From Pseudoduganella buxea (lineage in GTDB: Bacteria; Pseudomonadota; Gammaproteobacteria; Burkholderiales; Burkholderiaceae_D): a stretch of 64,000 bases of DNA. Shown here one piece after another: positions 17,416-25,452 of this stretch. Every line of letters begins with the position of its first letter. Positions within the stretch are counted from its first letter, which is position 1. The position numbers and the translations under genes are program-made. The notes beneath the pieces are model-generated. The model did no database searches, was not told the DNA's origin, and saw nothing but the letters and a program-made list of their open reading frames with translations. The stretch is from contig NZ_WNKZ01000006.1 of NCBI RefSeq assembly GCF_009720835.1, forward strand, positions 1 through 64,000. Direction: 5' to 3'.

Positions 17416-18294
17416 ATGCAAGAGCACTCTAGTAGCGTCAGGAATGACGCTAAACCACACCGATCGCTCCTGGAGCGACTCACCGCCCTGATTTCCCCTG
17501 AGCCCGAGAACCGCTCGGAGCTGCTCGAAGTTCTGCACGAAGCCCACGAACGCAATCTGATCGATGCCGACGCCCTGTCGATGATCGAAGGCGTGTTCCA
17601 GGTGTCGGACTTGTCCGCGCGCGACATCATGGTGCCGCGCTCGCAGATGGATGTCATCGATATCTCCAAGCCCATCGAGGAATGGATGCCGCTGGTGCTG
17701 GAAACGGCCCACTCGCGCTTCCCCGCCATCGAGGGCGAACGTGACAAGGTGGTCGGCATCGTGCTGGCGAAGGACCTGCTGCGTTATTACGCGGAAGAGT
17801 CGTTCGACGTGCGCGACATGCTGCGCCCTGCCATCTTCATCCCCGAGTCGAAACGCCTGAACGTGCTGCTGCGCGACTTCCGCGCCAACCACAATCACAT
17901 GGCCATCGTCGTCGACGAATACAGCGGCGTGGCCGGCCTGATCACGATCGAGGACGTGCTGGAACAGATCGTCGGCGACATCGAGGACGAATACGACTTC
18001 GATGAAGAAGAAGACAACATCATCTCCATCAAGGAAGGCCAGCTCGGCCCGCGCTGGCGCGTCAAGGCGCTGACCGAGATCAGCCAGTTCAACGAAGAAC
18101 TCGACACGGACCTGTCCGACGAAGACGCCGACACCATCGGCGGCCTGGTGGCGAAACACCTGGCGCGCATGCCCCACAAGGGCGACGTGTTCGACATCGA
18201 CAATTTGCGCTTCGAAGTGCTGCGTGCCGACGCCCGCCAGATCCACGTGCTGACGGTCGAGAAGCTGCCACCGGCCATCGACGAGCAGGACTGA
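17416..18294 (+). CDS. corC: CorC/HlyC family protein with CBS domains
   Basis: 292 aa from MQEHSSSVRND. Two CBS domains (about 60-190; DIMVPRSQMDVIDI and HMAIVVDEYSGVAGLITIEDVLEQIVGDIEDE) precede the CorC_HlyC domain (about 200-285; DADTIGGLVAKHLARMPHKGD). It has no membrane segment. CorC proteins are tied to magnesium/cobalt efflux and membrane homeostasis and sit next to lnt in many proteobacteria. Its stop shares one base with the lnt start (TGATG). Confidence 0.93.
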   Translation: MQEHSSSVRNDAKPHRSLLERLTALISPEPENRSELLEVLHEAHERNLIDADALSMIEGVFQVSDLSARDIMVPRSQMDVIDISKPIEEWMPLVLETAHSRFPAIEGERDKVVGIVLAKDLLRYYAEESFDVRDMLRPAIFIPESKRLNVLLRDFRANHNHMAIVVDEYSGVAGLITIEDVLEQIVGDIEDEYDFDEEEDNIISIKEGQLGPRWRVKALTEISQFNEELDTDLSDEDADTIGGLVAKHLARMPHKGDVFDIDNLRFEVLRADARQIHVLTVEKLPPAIDEQD

Positions 18295-19838
18295 TGCGCC
18301 TGCGCCGCGCCCGTCCGGGCGAGCCATCCGCGCCACCGCGTTCCACCCGAAGCCGCATGATCATCGCCGCCCTCGCGGGCGCGGCGAGCATCTTCTCGTT
18401 CGCGCCGTTCGGCTGGTGGCCGGTCCAGCTGCTGACCCTCGCTATCCTGTTCTACCAGGTCCTGCGTGCCGATTCCGTCAAGGCCGGCGCGCTGGTCGGC
18501 TGGGCCTTCGGCTTCGGCTGGTGCCTGGCCGGCGTGCATTGGCTCACCATCGCCATCTCCCGCTTCGGCGGCCTGCCGCTGCCGCTGGCGTGGATCGCCA
18601 TTGCGCTGCTGGCCGTCTACATGGGCGGGCACTGCGCCGCCGCCATGGGCCTGGCGGGCTGGCTGCGCAAGAAATGGGCGCTGCCCCTGCCCGCAGCGAA
18701 CCTGCTGGTCTTTCCCGCCCTGTGGGCCGTCAGCGAATGGACGCGCGGCTGGCTGTTCACGGGCTTCCCATGGGCCGCTTCCGGCTATGCCCATAACGTT
18801 TCGCCGCTGGGCGGCTACGCGCCCGTGCTGGGCGTGTACGGGATCGGCTGGCTGGTCGCCGTCACCGCCGGCGCCCTGCTGCTGTTGATGCACCGCAGCC
18901 GATGGACGGCCCTTGGCCTGATCGCCGCTGTGTGGGCCGGCGGCTTCGCGCTGCAGTACGTGACGTGGACGCAGCCTGTCGGTGGCGCCATTTCCGTGCG
19001 CCTGATCCAGGGGAATATCCCGCTGGCGCAGAAGTTCGACCCGAACCACGTGCACGCCACGTTGCGCCACTACCAGCAGGCCGTGACGGCCGAAGCGGCC
19101 GACCTGATCGCCATTCCCGAAACGGGCATTCCCCTGTTCCCGCAGCAGCTGCCCCCCGGTTACCTGGACAGCTTCGGCAGCTTCGCCCGCAAGAGCGGCA
19201 GCGCCATCGTGCTGGGCATGCCGATGGCCGACAGCCCGACCCGCTACGCCAACAGCGTCATGGGCCTGGCCCCGACGGGCAAGCCCTATCGCTATGACAA
19301 GCACCACCTGGTGCCCTTCGGCGAATTCATTCCGCCGGGCTTTCGCTGGTTCACGGACATGATGTCGATCCCGCTGGGCGACCAGACCCGTGGCGATGTG
19401 CTGCAGCCGGCCTTCGCCGTGAAGGACCAGCGCGTGCTGCCCAATATCTGCTACGAGAACAACTTCGGCGAGGAGATCGCGGAGCAGCTGAACGACGGCT
19501 CGCAGGCCACCATCCTGCTGAACGTGTCGGAGCTGGCCTGGTACGGCGAGTCGGTGGCCATCCCGCAGCACCTGCAGATTTCGCAGATGCGCACGATGGA
19601 GACGGGGCGCCCGATGCTGGCGGCAACCAACTCCGGCGCCACCGTCGTCATCGACAGCCACGGCATCGTCCAGGCCAGCCTGCCGTGGTACCAGCCGGGC
19701 GTGCTGGCCGCGCGCGTGCAAGGCATGACGGGCAAGACGCCGTATATCCACCTGCAGAACCGCGCCATCCTGCTGCTGGCGGCGCTGGCCATCCTGGCGG
19801 CCTGGCTGTGGTCGCGCAAGGCTGCCAGGGCGGCGTGA
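18294..19838 (+). CDS. lnt: Apolipoprotein N-acyltransferase
   Basis: 514 aa. Inner-membrane enzyme adding the third acyl chain to the N-terminal Cys of lipoproteins. Several transmembrane segments (about residues 22-215) precede a nitrilase domain with the catalytic triad: Glu 276 in PETGIPLF, Lys 336 in YDKHHLVPFGEF, and Cys 386 in NICYENNFGE, close to the E. coli positions 267/335/387. A final transmembrane segment is at about 490-508. It is coupled to corC and followed by a GC-rich hairpin. Confidence 0.96.
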   Translation: MRLRRARPGEPSAPPRSTRSRMIIAALAGAASIFSFAPFGWWPVQLLTLAILFYQVLRADSVKAGALVGWAFGFGWCLAGVHWLTIAISRFGGLPLPLAWIAIALLAVYMGGHCAAAMGLAGWLRKKWALPLPAANLLVFPALWAVSEWTRGWLFTGFPWAASGYAHNVSPLGGYAPVLGVYGIGWLVAVTAGALLLLMHRSRWTALGLIAAVWAGGFALQYVTWTQPVGGAISVRLIQGNIPLAQKFDPNHVHATLRHYQQAVTAEAADLIAIPETGIPLFPQQLPPGYLDSFGSFARKSGSAIVLGMPMADSPTRYANSVMGLAPTGKPYRYDKHHLVPFGEFIPPGFRWFTDMMSIPLGDQTRGDVLQPAFAVKDQRVLPNICYENNFGEEIAEQLNDGSQATILLNVSELAWYGESVAIPQHLQISQMRTMETGRPMLAATNSGATVVIDSHGIVQASLPWYQPGVLAARVQGMTGKTPYIHLQNRAILLLAALAILAAWLWSRKAARAA

Positions 19839-19860
19839 TCGCGGCGTGATCGGCGCGAAG

Positions 19861-19880
19861 GGGCCTGCGGCGGCAGGCCC
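19861..19880 (+). terminator. Hairpin after lnt
   Basis: GGGCCTGC and GCAGGCCC form a perfect 8-bp stem with a 4-nt loop 22 bp after the lnt stop. No U-tract follows, so a terminator role is only likely. An AT-rich TAAAAT (19908-19913) further on could be the -10 of a glyQ promoter, without a clear -35. Confidence 0.45.
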
Positions 19881-19976
19881 GCTCTACTAGTCCGTTATAA
19901 AAACCGCTAAAATGGGCCGTTTCAGCATTCCAGCTACCCACTCGCTCGCGCCCCGGCGCGTCACCGAACCAATACA

Positions 19977-20885
19977 ATGCTCACATTTCAACAAATTATC
20001 CTGACGCTGCAATCCTACTGGGACCAGCAAGGCTGCGCCCTGCTCCAGCCATATGACATGGAAGTCGGCGCGGGCACTTTCCACACCGGTACCTTCCTGC
20101 GCGCGATCGGCCCCGAGCCATGGCGCGCCGCCTACGTGCAGCCGTCGCGCCGCCCGAAGGATGGCCGCTACGGCGAAAACCCGAACCGCCTGCAGCACTA
20201 CTACCAGTACCAGGTGGTGCTGAAACCCGCGCCGGAAAACATCCTCGACCTGTATCTGGGTTCGCTGGCCGCGCTGGGCCTGGATTTGAAGCAGAACGAC
20301 GTGCGCTTCGTCGAGGACGACTGGGAAAGCCCCACCCTGGGTGCCTGGGGCCTGGGTTGGGAAGTGTGGCTGAACGGGATGGAAGTGACGCAGTTCACCT
20401 ACTTCCAGCAGGTCGGCGGCCTCGATTGCAAGCCCGTGCTGGGCGAGATCACCTACGGCATCGAACGCCTGGCCATGTATCTGCAGGGCGTGGAAAACGT
20501 GTATGACCTGGTGTGGACCGAGTGGGAAGAGGCCGGCGTGAAGAAGACGCTGAAGTACGGCGATGTCTTCCACCAGAACGAAGTGGAGCAGTCCACCTAC
20601 AACTTCGAGCACGCCAACACGGAGCTGCTGTTCGCCCAATTCGCCAACCATGAATCGGAAGCGAAGCGCCTCGTCGAGCTGCAACTGACCCTGCCGGCCT
20701 ACGAGCAGATCATGAAGGCCTCGCACAGCTTCAATATGCTCGACGCGCGCGGCGCCATCTCCGTGACGGAGCGCGCCGCCTACATCGGCCGCGTGCGCAC
20801 CCTGTCGCGCCTGGTCGCGCAAGCCTATTACGATTCCCGCGAACGCCTCGGCTTCCCCATGCTGAACGGCGCCGCCGCCCAATGA
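19977..20885 (+). CDS. glyQ: Glycine-tRNA ligase alpha subunit
   Basis: 302 aa. Class II synthetase catalytic subunit of the alpha2beta2 bacterial GlyRS. It opens with [12 protein letters not shown] and carries [40 protein letters not shown] and [13 protein letters not shown], all family-specific. Full length. It overlaps glyS by 4 bp (ATGA). Confidence 0.98.
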   Translation: MLTFQQIILTLQSYWDQQGCALLQPYDMEVGAGTFHTGTFLRAIGPEPWRAAYVQPSRRPKDGRYGENPNRLQHYYQYQVVLKPAPENILDLYLGSLAALGLDLKQNDVRFVEDDWESPTLGAWGLGWEVWLNGMEVTQFTYFQQVGGLDCKPVLGEITYGIERLAMYLQGVENVYDLVWTEWEEAGVKKTLKYGDVFHQNEVEQSTYNFEHANTELLFAQFANHESEAKRLVELQLTLPAYEQIMKASHSFNMLDARGAISVTERAAYIGRVRTLSRLVAQAYYDSRERLGFPMLNGAAAQ

Positions 20886-22996
20886 CTACCGCCATGACCC
20901 AGACTCTCCTGATTGAACTGCTGACCGAAGAACTGCCGCCGAAAGCGCTGTCGAAACTGGGCGCTGCCTTTGCCGCCGGCATCGTGAACGGCCTGAAGGC
21001 ACGCGACTTCCTGTCGGACGACAGCGTCGCCACCGCCTACGCCACGCCGCGCCGCCTGGCCGTCTCGATCACCAACGTGCGCGACGTCTCGCCGGACAAA
21101 TCCATCCGCGAAAAGGTGCTGCCTGTGTCGGTGGCGCTGGACAAGGAAGGCAATCCCACCCCGCCGCTGGCGAAGAAGCTGGCTGCACTGGGCTTCCCCG
21201 AACTGCAGGTAGCGGACCTGGAACGCGCCCAGGACGGCAAGGCCGAAAGCTTCTTCCATACCTACACGGCGCCTGGCACGCAACTGGCCACGGCCCTGCA
21301 GACGGCACTCGAAGAATCGGTGGCCAAGCTGCCGATCCCGAAGGTGATGAGCTACCAGCGCCCGGACGGCACCACCGTGCAGTTCGTGCGCCCGGCCCAC
21401 AGCCTGATCGCCCTGTTCGGCGACCAGGTGCTGCCATTGACCCTGCTGGGCTTGAGCGCCGCCAACGTGACGGAAGGCCACCGCTTCCTGACCGCTCCCG
21501 GCCAGCGTGCCGTGACGGTGCCGCATGCCGACAGCTATGCCGCCACCCTGCTGGAGCAGGCCAAGGTGATCGCCTCGTTCGACGAGCGCCGTGAACAGAT
21601 CCGCCGCGCGCTGCTGGAAAAAGCCGGCGCCGACCAGGTGCTGATGCCCGAGGCGCTGCTGGAAGAAGTGACGGCCCTGGTCGAATGGCCGGTGGTGTAC
21701 GAATGCCGCTTCGAGGAAGAGTTCCTGGCCGTGCCGCAGGAATGCCTGATCCTGACGATGCAGACCAACCAGAAATACTTCGCCTTGACGGATGCGAACG
21801 GCAAGCTGCGCTCGCGCTTCCTGATCGTGTCGAACATCGCCACCGACACGCCGCAGGCCATCATCGGCGGCAACGAGCGCGTCGTGCGCCCGCGTCTGTC
21901 GGACGCCAAGTTCTTCTTCGAGCAGGACAAGAAGAAGTCCCTCGAGTCGCGCCTGCCGCAACTGAAGAATGTCGTCTACCACAACAAGTTGGGCACCCAG
22001 GCCGAACGCAGCGAGCGCGTGACGGCGCTGGCCGCCGCCATTGCCGGGCGCCTGAACGGCGACGTGGCGCTGGCCGAACGGGCCGCGCGCCTGTCCAAGG
22101 CCGACCTGCTGACCGACATGGTGGGCGAATTCCCGGAACTGCAGGGCATCATGGGCACCTACTACGCCCGTCATGACGGCGAACCGGAAGACGTGGCGCT
22201 GGCCGCCTCGGAGCACTACCAGCCCCGCTTCGCCGGCGACGCCCTGCCGTCGACGGCCACAGGCACTGCCGTGGCGCTGGCCGACAAGCTCGAAACGCTG
22301 GTGGGCATCTGGGCCATCGGCCTGCAGCCGACCGGCGACAAGGACCCGTTCGCGCTGCGCCGCCACGCCCTGGGCGTTCTGCGCATGCTGATCGAGAAGC
22401 GCCTGCCGCTGGCCATTTCCGGATTGCTGGCCGACGCGGCCGCGCAGTTCGCCGGCGTGGCCAACTTCAAGGACCCGTCCGGCGAAGTGGCTGCCTTCTT
22501 CATGGACCGCCTGCGCGGCATCCTGCGCGAGCGGGGCTTCACGCCGAACGAGATCGAGGCGGTGGTGGCGCAGAACCCGGACCGCCTGGACGACATCGTC
22601 CAGCGCCTGGAAGCGGTGCAGGCCTTTGCCGCGCTGCCGGAATCGAGCTCGCTGGCCGCGGCCAACAAGCGCATCACCAATATCCTGAAGAAGAACGAGA
22701 CGGCGCTGGCCCAGGCCGGCGCGGTCGATCCGGCCCTGCTGCAGGACACGGCGGAGAAGAACCTGGCCGCCGCCGTCACGCGCGTGCAGCCGGAAGTGGA
22801 CGCGGCATTCGCCGCCGGCGATTTCACCGGCACCCTGAAGACGCTGGCGCAGTTGCGCGACGACGTCGACGCCTTCTTCAACGACGTGATGGTGATGGCA
22901 GACGACCTGGCACTGCGCAACAACCGCCTGGCGCTGCTCTCCTCCCTGCACGGCATGATGAACCGCGTGGCCGACATCTCGAAACTGGCTGCCTGA
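20882..22996 (+). CDS. glyS: Glycine-tRNA ligase beta subunit
   Basis: 704 aa. The tRNA-binding partner of GlyQ. It begins with [14 protein letters not shown], continues through TPRRLAV and EGHRFL, an HD-like central region, and a DALR-type anticodon-binding C-terminus (about 590-700; [16 protein letters not shown]). Start may be the first ATG, which overlaps the glyQ stop, or MTQTLL four codons later. The next gene starts 7 bp on, so gmhB is co-transcribed. Confidence 0.98.
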   Translation: MTTAMTQTLLIELLTEELPPKALSKLGAAFAAGIVNGLKARDFLSDDSVATAYATPRRLAVSITNVRDVSPDKSIREKVLPVSVALDKEGNPTPPLAKKLAALGFPELQVADLERAQDGKAESFFHTYTAPGTQLATALQTALEESVAKLPIPKVMSYQRPDGTTVQFVRPAHSLIALFGDQVLPLTLLGLSAANVTEGHRFLTAPGQRAVTVPHADSYAATLLEQAKVIASFDERREQIRRALLEKAGADQVLMPEALLEEVTALVEWPVVYECRFEEEFLAVPQECLILTMQTNQKYFALTDANGKLRSRFLIVSNIATDTPQAIIGGNERVVRPRLSDAKFFFEQDKKKSLESRLPQLKNVVYHNKLGTQAERSERVTALAAAIAGRLNGDVALAERAARLSKADLLTDMVGEFPELQGIMGTYYARHDGEPEDVALAASEHYQPRFAGDALPSTATGTAVALADKLETLVGIWAIGLQPTGDKDPFALRRHALGVLRMLIEKRLPLAISGLLADAAAQFAGVANFKDPSGEVAAFFMDRLRGILRERGFTPNEIEAVVAQNPDRLDDIVQRLEAVQAFAALPESSSLAAANKRITNILKKNETALAQAGAVDPALLQDTAEKNLAAAVTRVQPEVDAAFAAGDFTGTLKTLAQLRDDVDAFFNDVMVMADDLALRNNRLALLSSLHGMMNRVADISKLAA

Positions 22997-23003
22997 GGAA
23001 ACG

Positions 23004-23597
23004 ATGCCGCAAGCGCCGCACCCGAAGCTGACGCAGCAAAAGCTCATCATCCTGGACCGGGATGGCGTGATCAACCACGACTCCCCGGACTTCATCAAGT
23101 CGCCCGAGGAATGGATTCCCATCCCCGGCTCGCTCGAAGCGATAGCCCGCCTGAACCAGGCGGGCTATCGGGTGGTGATCGCGTCGAACCAGTCGGGCAT
23201 CGCGCGCCAGCTGTTCGACATCACGACCCTGAACGCGATCCACGCCAAGATGCACCGGCTGGCGCTGCAGGTGGGCGCGGACATCGATGCCGTGTTCTTC
23301 TGCCCGCACGCGGCGGCCGACAACTGCGACTGCCGCAAGCCTAAACCGGGCATGTTCGCCGAGATCTCGAAGCGCTACAAGGTCAGCCTGAAAGGCGTGC
23401 CGACGGTGGGCGACTCGCTGCGCGACCTGCAGGCCGGCTTCATCAGCGGCTGCGTGCCTTACCTGGTCCTGACGGGCAAGGGCGAGAAGACCCACGTGAC
23501 GGGCGGCCTGCCGCCGGGCACCAGCGTCTTCCCCGACCTGGCCGCCACCGTGCAGGACATCCTGAAACAACCCGCCGCCATCGCGGCGGTCAACTGA
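23004..23597 (+). CDS. gmhB: D-glycero-beta-D-manno-heptose 1,7-bisphosphate 7-phosphatase
   Basis: 197 aa HAD phosphatase. Motif I is LDRDGVIN, motif II ASNQSG, and motif III VGDSLRDLQA. The zinc-binding loop CPHAAADNCDCRKPKPG is characteristic of GmhB. It removes the 7-phosphate in ADP-heptose synthesis for the LPS core; waaC, which uses ADP-heptose, lies at 29614-30591. A short Pro/Lys N-terminal extension precedes the usual start. Confidence 0.94.
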   Translation: MPQAPHPKLTQQKLIILDRDGVINHDSPDFIKSPEEWIPIPGSLEAIARLNQAGYRVVIASNQSGIARQLFDITTLNAIHAKMHRLALQVGADIDAVFFCPHAAADNCDCRKPKPGMFAEISKRYKVSLKGVPTVGDSLRDLQAGFISGCVPYLVLTGKGEKTHVTGGLPPGTSVFPDLAATVQDILKQPAAIAAVN

Positions 23598-23616
23598 AAT
23601 CGTCTGGAGAGCCGCA

Positions 23617-24357
23617 TTGCGTAAAGCCGTTCTGTTTTTGCGTTCCCTGTTGTTCTCGGTGGTGATGGCAATCGCCACCGTGATCTGGTGTTTTGTCTGC
23701 ATGCTGGCAGCGCCCCTGCCGTACAACAAGCGTTACTGGGTCACGTCGCGCTGGAACGTATTCATCATCTGGACCGCCAAGGTCATTTGCGGCATCCGCT
23801 ACGAATTCAAGGGCTTCGAGAATTTCCCCGACAGCCCGGCCATCATCCTGTCGAAGCACCAGTCGGCATGGGAAACCATCTTCCTGTTGGCGAATCTGCC
23901 ACGCCCGCTCGTGTTCGTGTTCAAGAAGGAGATTTTGTACATTCCCTTCTTCGGCTGGGGCATCGCGTTGTTGCGCATGATCCCGATCGACCGCAAACAG
24001 GGCAAGAATGCGTTCCGGATGGTGGTCGCACACGGCAAACGTCGCCTGAAAGACGGCCAATGGATTATCATGTTCCCGGAAGGCACCCGCATTCCTGTCG
24101 GCCAGGCCGGCAAGTATAAAAGCGGTGGCACGCGCCTGGCCATCGAGACCAATGCGCCGGTCGTGCCGATCGCGCTGAACTCCGGCGAGTGCTGGCCGAA
24201 GAATTCGTTTATCAAATATCCGGGCAAGGTCACGGTTTCCGTCGGCAAGCCGATCTCGCCGGAAGGGCACACGCCCGACAGCATGATGGAGCAGGTGGAA
24301 CAGTGGATAGAATCAGAAATGCGCGTCATTTCGCCCCACGCCTACAACGCTGGCTAG
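23617..24357 (+). CDS. plsC: 1-acyl-sn-glycerol-3-phosphate acyltransferase
   Basis: 246 aa with a TTG start at 23617; GGAGA lies about 8 nt before it. A transmembrane segment (about 9-31) precedes the acyltransferase domain. The catalytic motif is H81-QSAW-E86, an HX4E variant of the usual HX4D, and the second motif is FPEGTR (about 150). Function: makes phosphatidic acid from lysophosphatidic acid at the inner membrane. It follows gmhB by 19 bp, as in many betaproteobacteria. A second plsC-like gene with HX4D lies at 38232-39056. Confidence 0.9.
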   Translation: MRKAVLFLRSLLFSVVMAIATVIWCFVCMLAAPLPYNKRYWVTSRWNVFIIWTAKVICGIRYEFKGFENFPDSPAIILSKHQSAWETIFLLANLPRPLVFVFKKEILYIPFFGWGIALLRMIPIDRKQGKNAFRMVVAHGKRRLKDGQWIIMFPEGTRIPVGQAGKYKSGGTRLAIETNAPVVPIALNSGECWPKNSFIKYPGKVTVSVGKPISPEGHTPDSMMEQVEQWIESEMRVISPHAYNAG

Positions 24358-25379
24358 ACAGCCTCGCAAAGGACAGGCCGGCGGCGCAGGACCAATCGAT
24401 AGGCGGCGAAACAAGCCGCCAGCCGGACCTTTCCGGCGCCGCCAGCGCGGCGCCATCGTCGGCCATTTCCGCCGCGCCTTCCGATTCTTCCGCTATTTCC
24501 ACCAGCACCACCAGCGCCACCCAGGCGCCTTCCTCGCCGTCGTTCCCTTCCTCGTTTCCCATCCCGGCACCGGCCACGGTCAACCTGCTGCGCCCTCCCG
24601 TGCCGCTGCGGCGGCCCGATCCCGTCGTGGCGCCGCCCTTGCCCGGCCTGGACAAGCGCCAGCTGCTGGTGGGCGAATTCATCCTGGAATACATGCTGCG
24701 CCGCTCGCCCCGCAACTCGATCGGCTTCATGATCGACGACGACGGCCTGCGCGTGACGGCGCCGAAACGCTGCACCATCGACGATATCGAGAACGCGATC
24801 CGCGCCAAGCGCAACTGGATCATGACGAAGCTGGACGAACGGCGCCAGCGCCGCGCCGCCCGCCTGGAAAAGCCGCCCGTCGAATGGATCGACGGCGCCA
24901 GGCTGCCCTACCTAGGCGGCGAAATCACCCTGCGCCTGTATGCGGCCGCGCGCAACCGCACGGAATTCGATCCGGCCACGCAGGAGCTGAGAATGGGCCT
25001 GGTTCCGGGCGCCACCGAGCTGCTGGTGCGCGAACGGGTCAAGAACTGGTACATGCAGCAGGCCGAGGGCCTGTTCGAGCAGCGCCTGGACCTGTACGCG
25101 CCCCGCGTGGGCGTGCAGTACGCGTCGTTCTCGCTGTCCTCGGCCGGCACGCGCTGGGGCTCGTGCACGGTGGGCCGGGTGATCCGCCTGAACTGGAAAC
25201 TGCTGCAATACTCGCTGCCGCTGATCGACTACGTCGTCGCCCACGAACTGGCACACATTCTCGAAATGAACCACAGCCCCCGCTTCTGGGCCCACGTCGA
25301 ACGGGTCTACCCGCGCTACGAGGAAGCCAAGCAGCTACTGCGGCGGCGCTCGCAGGAGTTGCCGGTGTTGTGGACCTGA
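24303..25379 (+). CDS. YgjP-like zinc metallopeptidase with a long low-complexity N-terminus
   Basis: 358 aa if the GTG at 24303 is used; AGGTGGA lies just upstream, and the gene would then overlap plsC by 55 bp. Residues about 20-115 are Ser/Ala/Pro/Thr-rich and probably disordered. The rest is the YgjP/WLM (DUF45) fold, with RWGSCT, LNWKLLQ and the metal motif HELAHILEMNHSPRFW (HExxH plus a downstream His). A role in proteolysis is inferred from the motif only. Start choice is uncertain, since the disordered part gives no homology guide. Confidence 0.8.
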   Translation: MDRIRNARHFAPRLQRWLDSLAKDRPAAQDQSIGGETSRQPDLSGAASAAPSSAISAAPSDSSAISTSTTSATQAPSSPSFPSSFPIPAPATVNLLRPPVPLRRPDPVVAPPLPGLDKRQLLVGEFILEYMLRRSPRNSIGFMIDDDGLRVTAPKRCTIDDIENAIRAKRNWIMTKLDERRQRRAARLEKPPVEWIDGARLPYLGGEITLRLYAAARNRTEFDPATQELRMGLVPGATELLVRERVKNWYMQQAEGLFEQRLDLYAPRVGVQYASFSLSSAGTRWGSCTVGRVIRLNWKLLQYSLPLIDYVVAHELAHILEMNHSPRFWAHVERVYPRYEEAKQLLRRRSQELPVLWT

Positions 25380-25387
25380 ACGCGCCA

Positions 25388-25452
25388 AAACCGGGGACAG
25401 TCCCCTGTTTTGAAGCAATCATTGCCTGGAAACAGGGGACTGTCCCCGGTTT
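25388..25452. repeat. Large two-armed palindromic element, GGGGACwGTCCCC type
   Basis: A 23-bp left arm (25388-25410) and its exact reverse complement (25430-25452) flank a 19-bp spacer. Each arm holds its own palindrome (GGGGACAGTCCCC or GGGGACTGTCCCC), and the spacer holds GCAAT-C-ATTGC (25415-25425). It fills the gap between two convergent genes, and its last base is the first base of the GH115 stop codon's complement (25452-25454). The right arm recurs exactly at 58557-58579. Confidence 0.9.

Noticed and set aside
20828-23122. A 764-codon minus-strand frame opposite glyS.
   Set aside because: Antisense shadow of a conserved synthetase gene with no ribosome binding site or motif.
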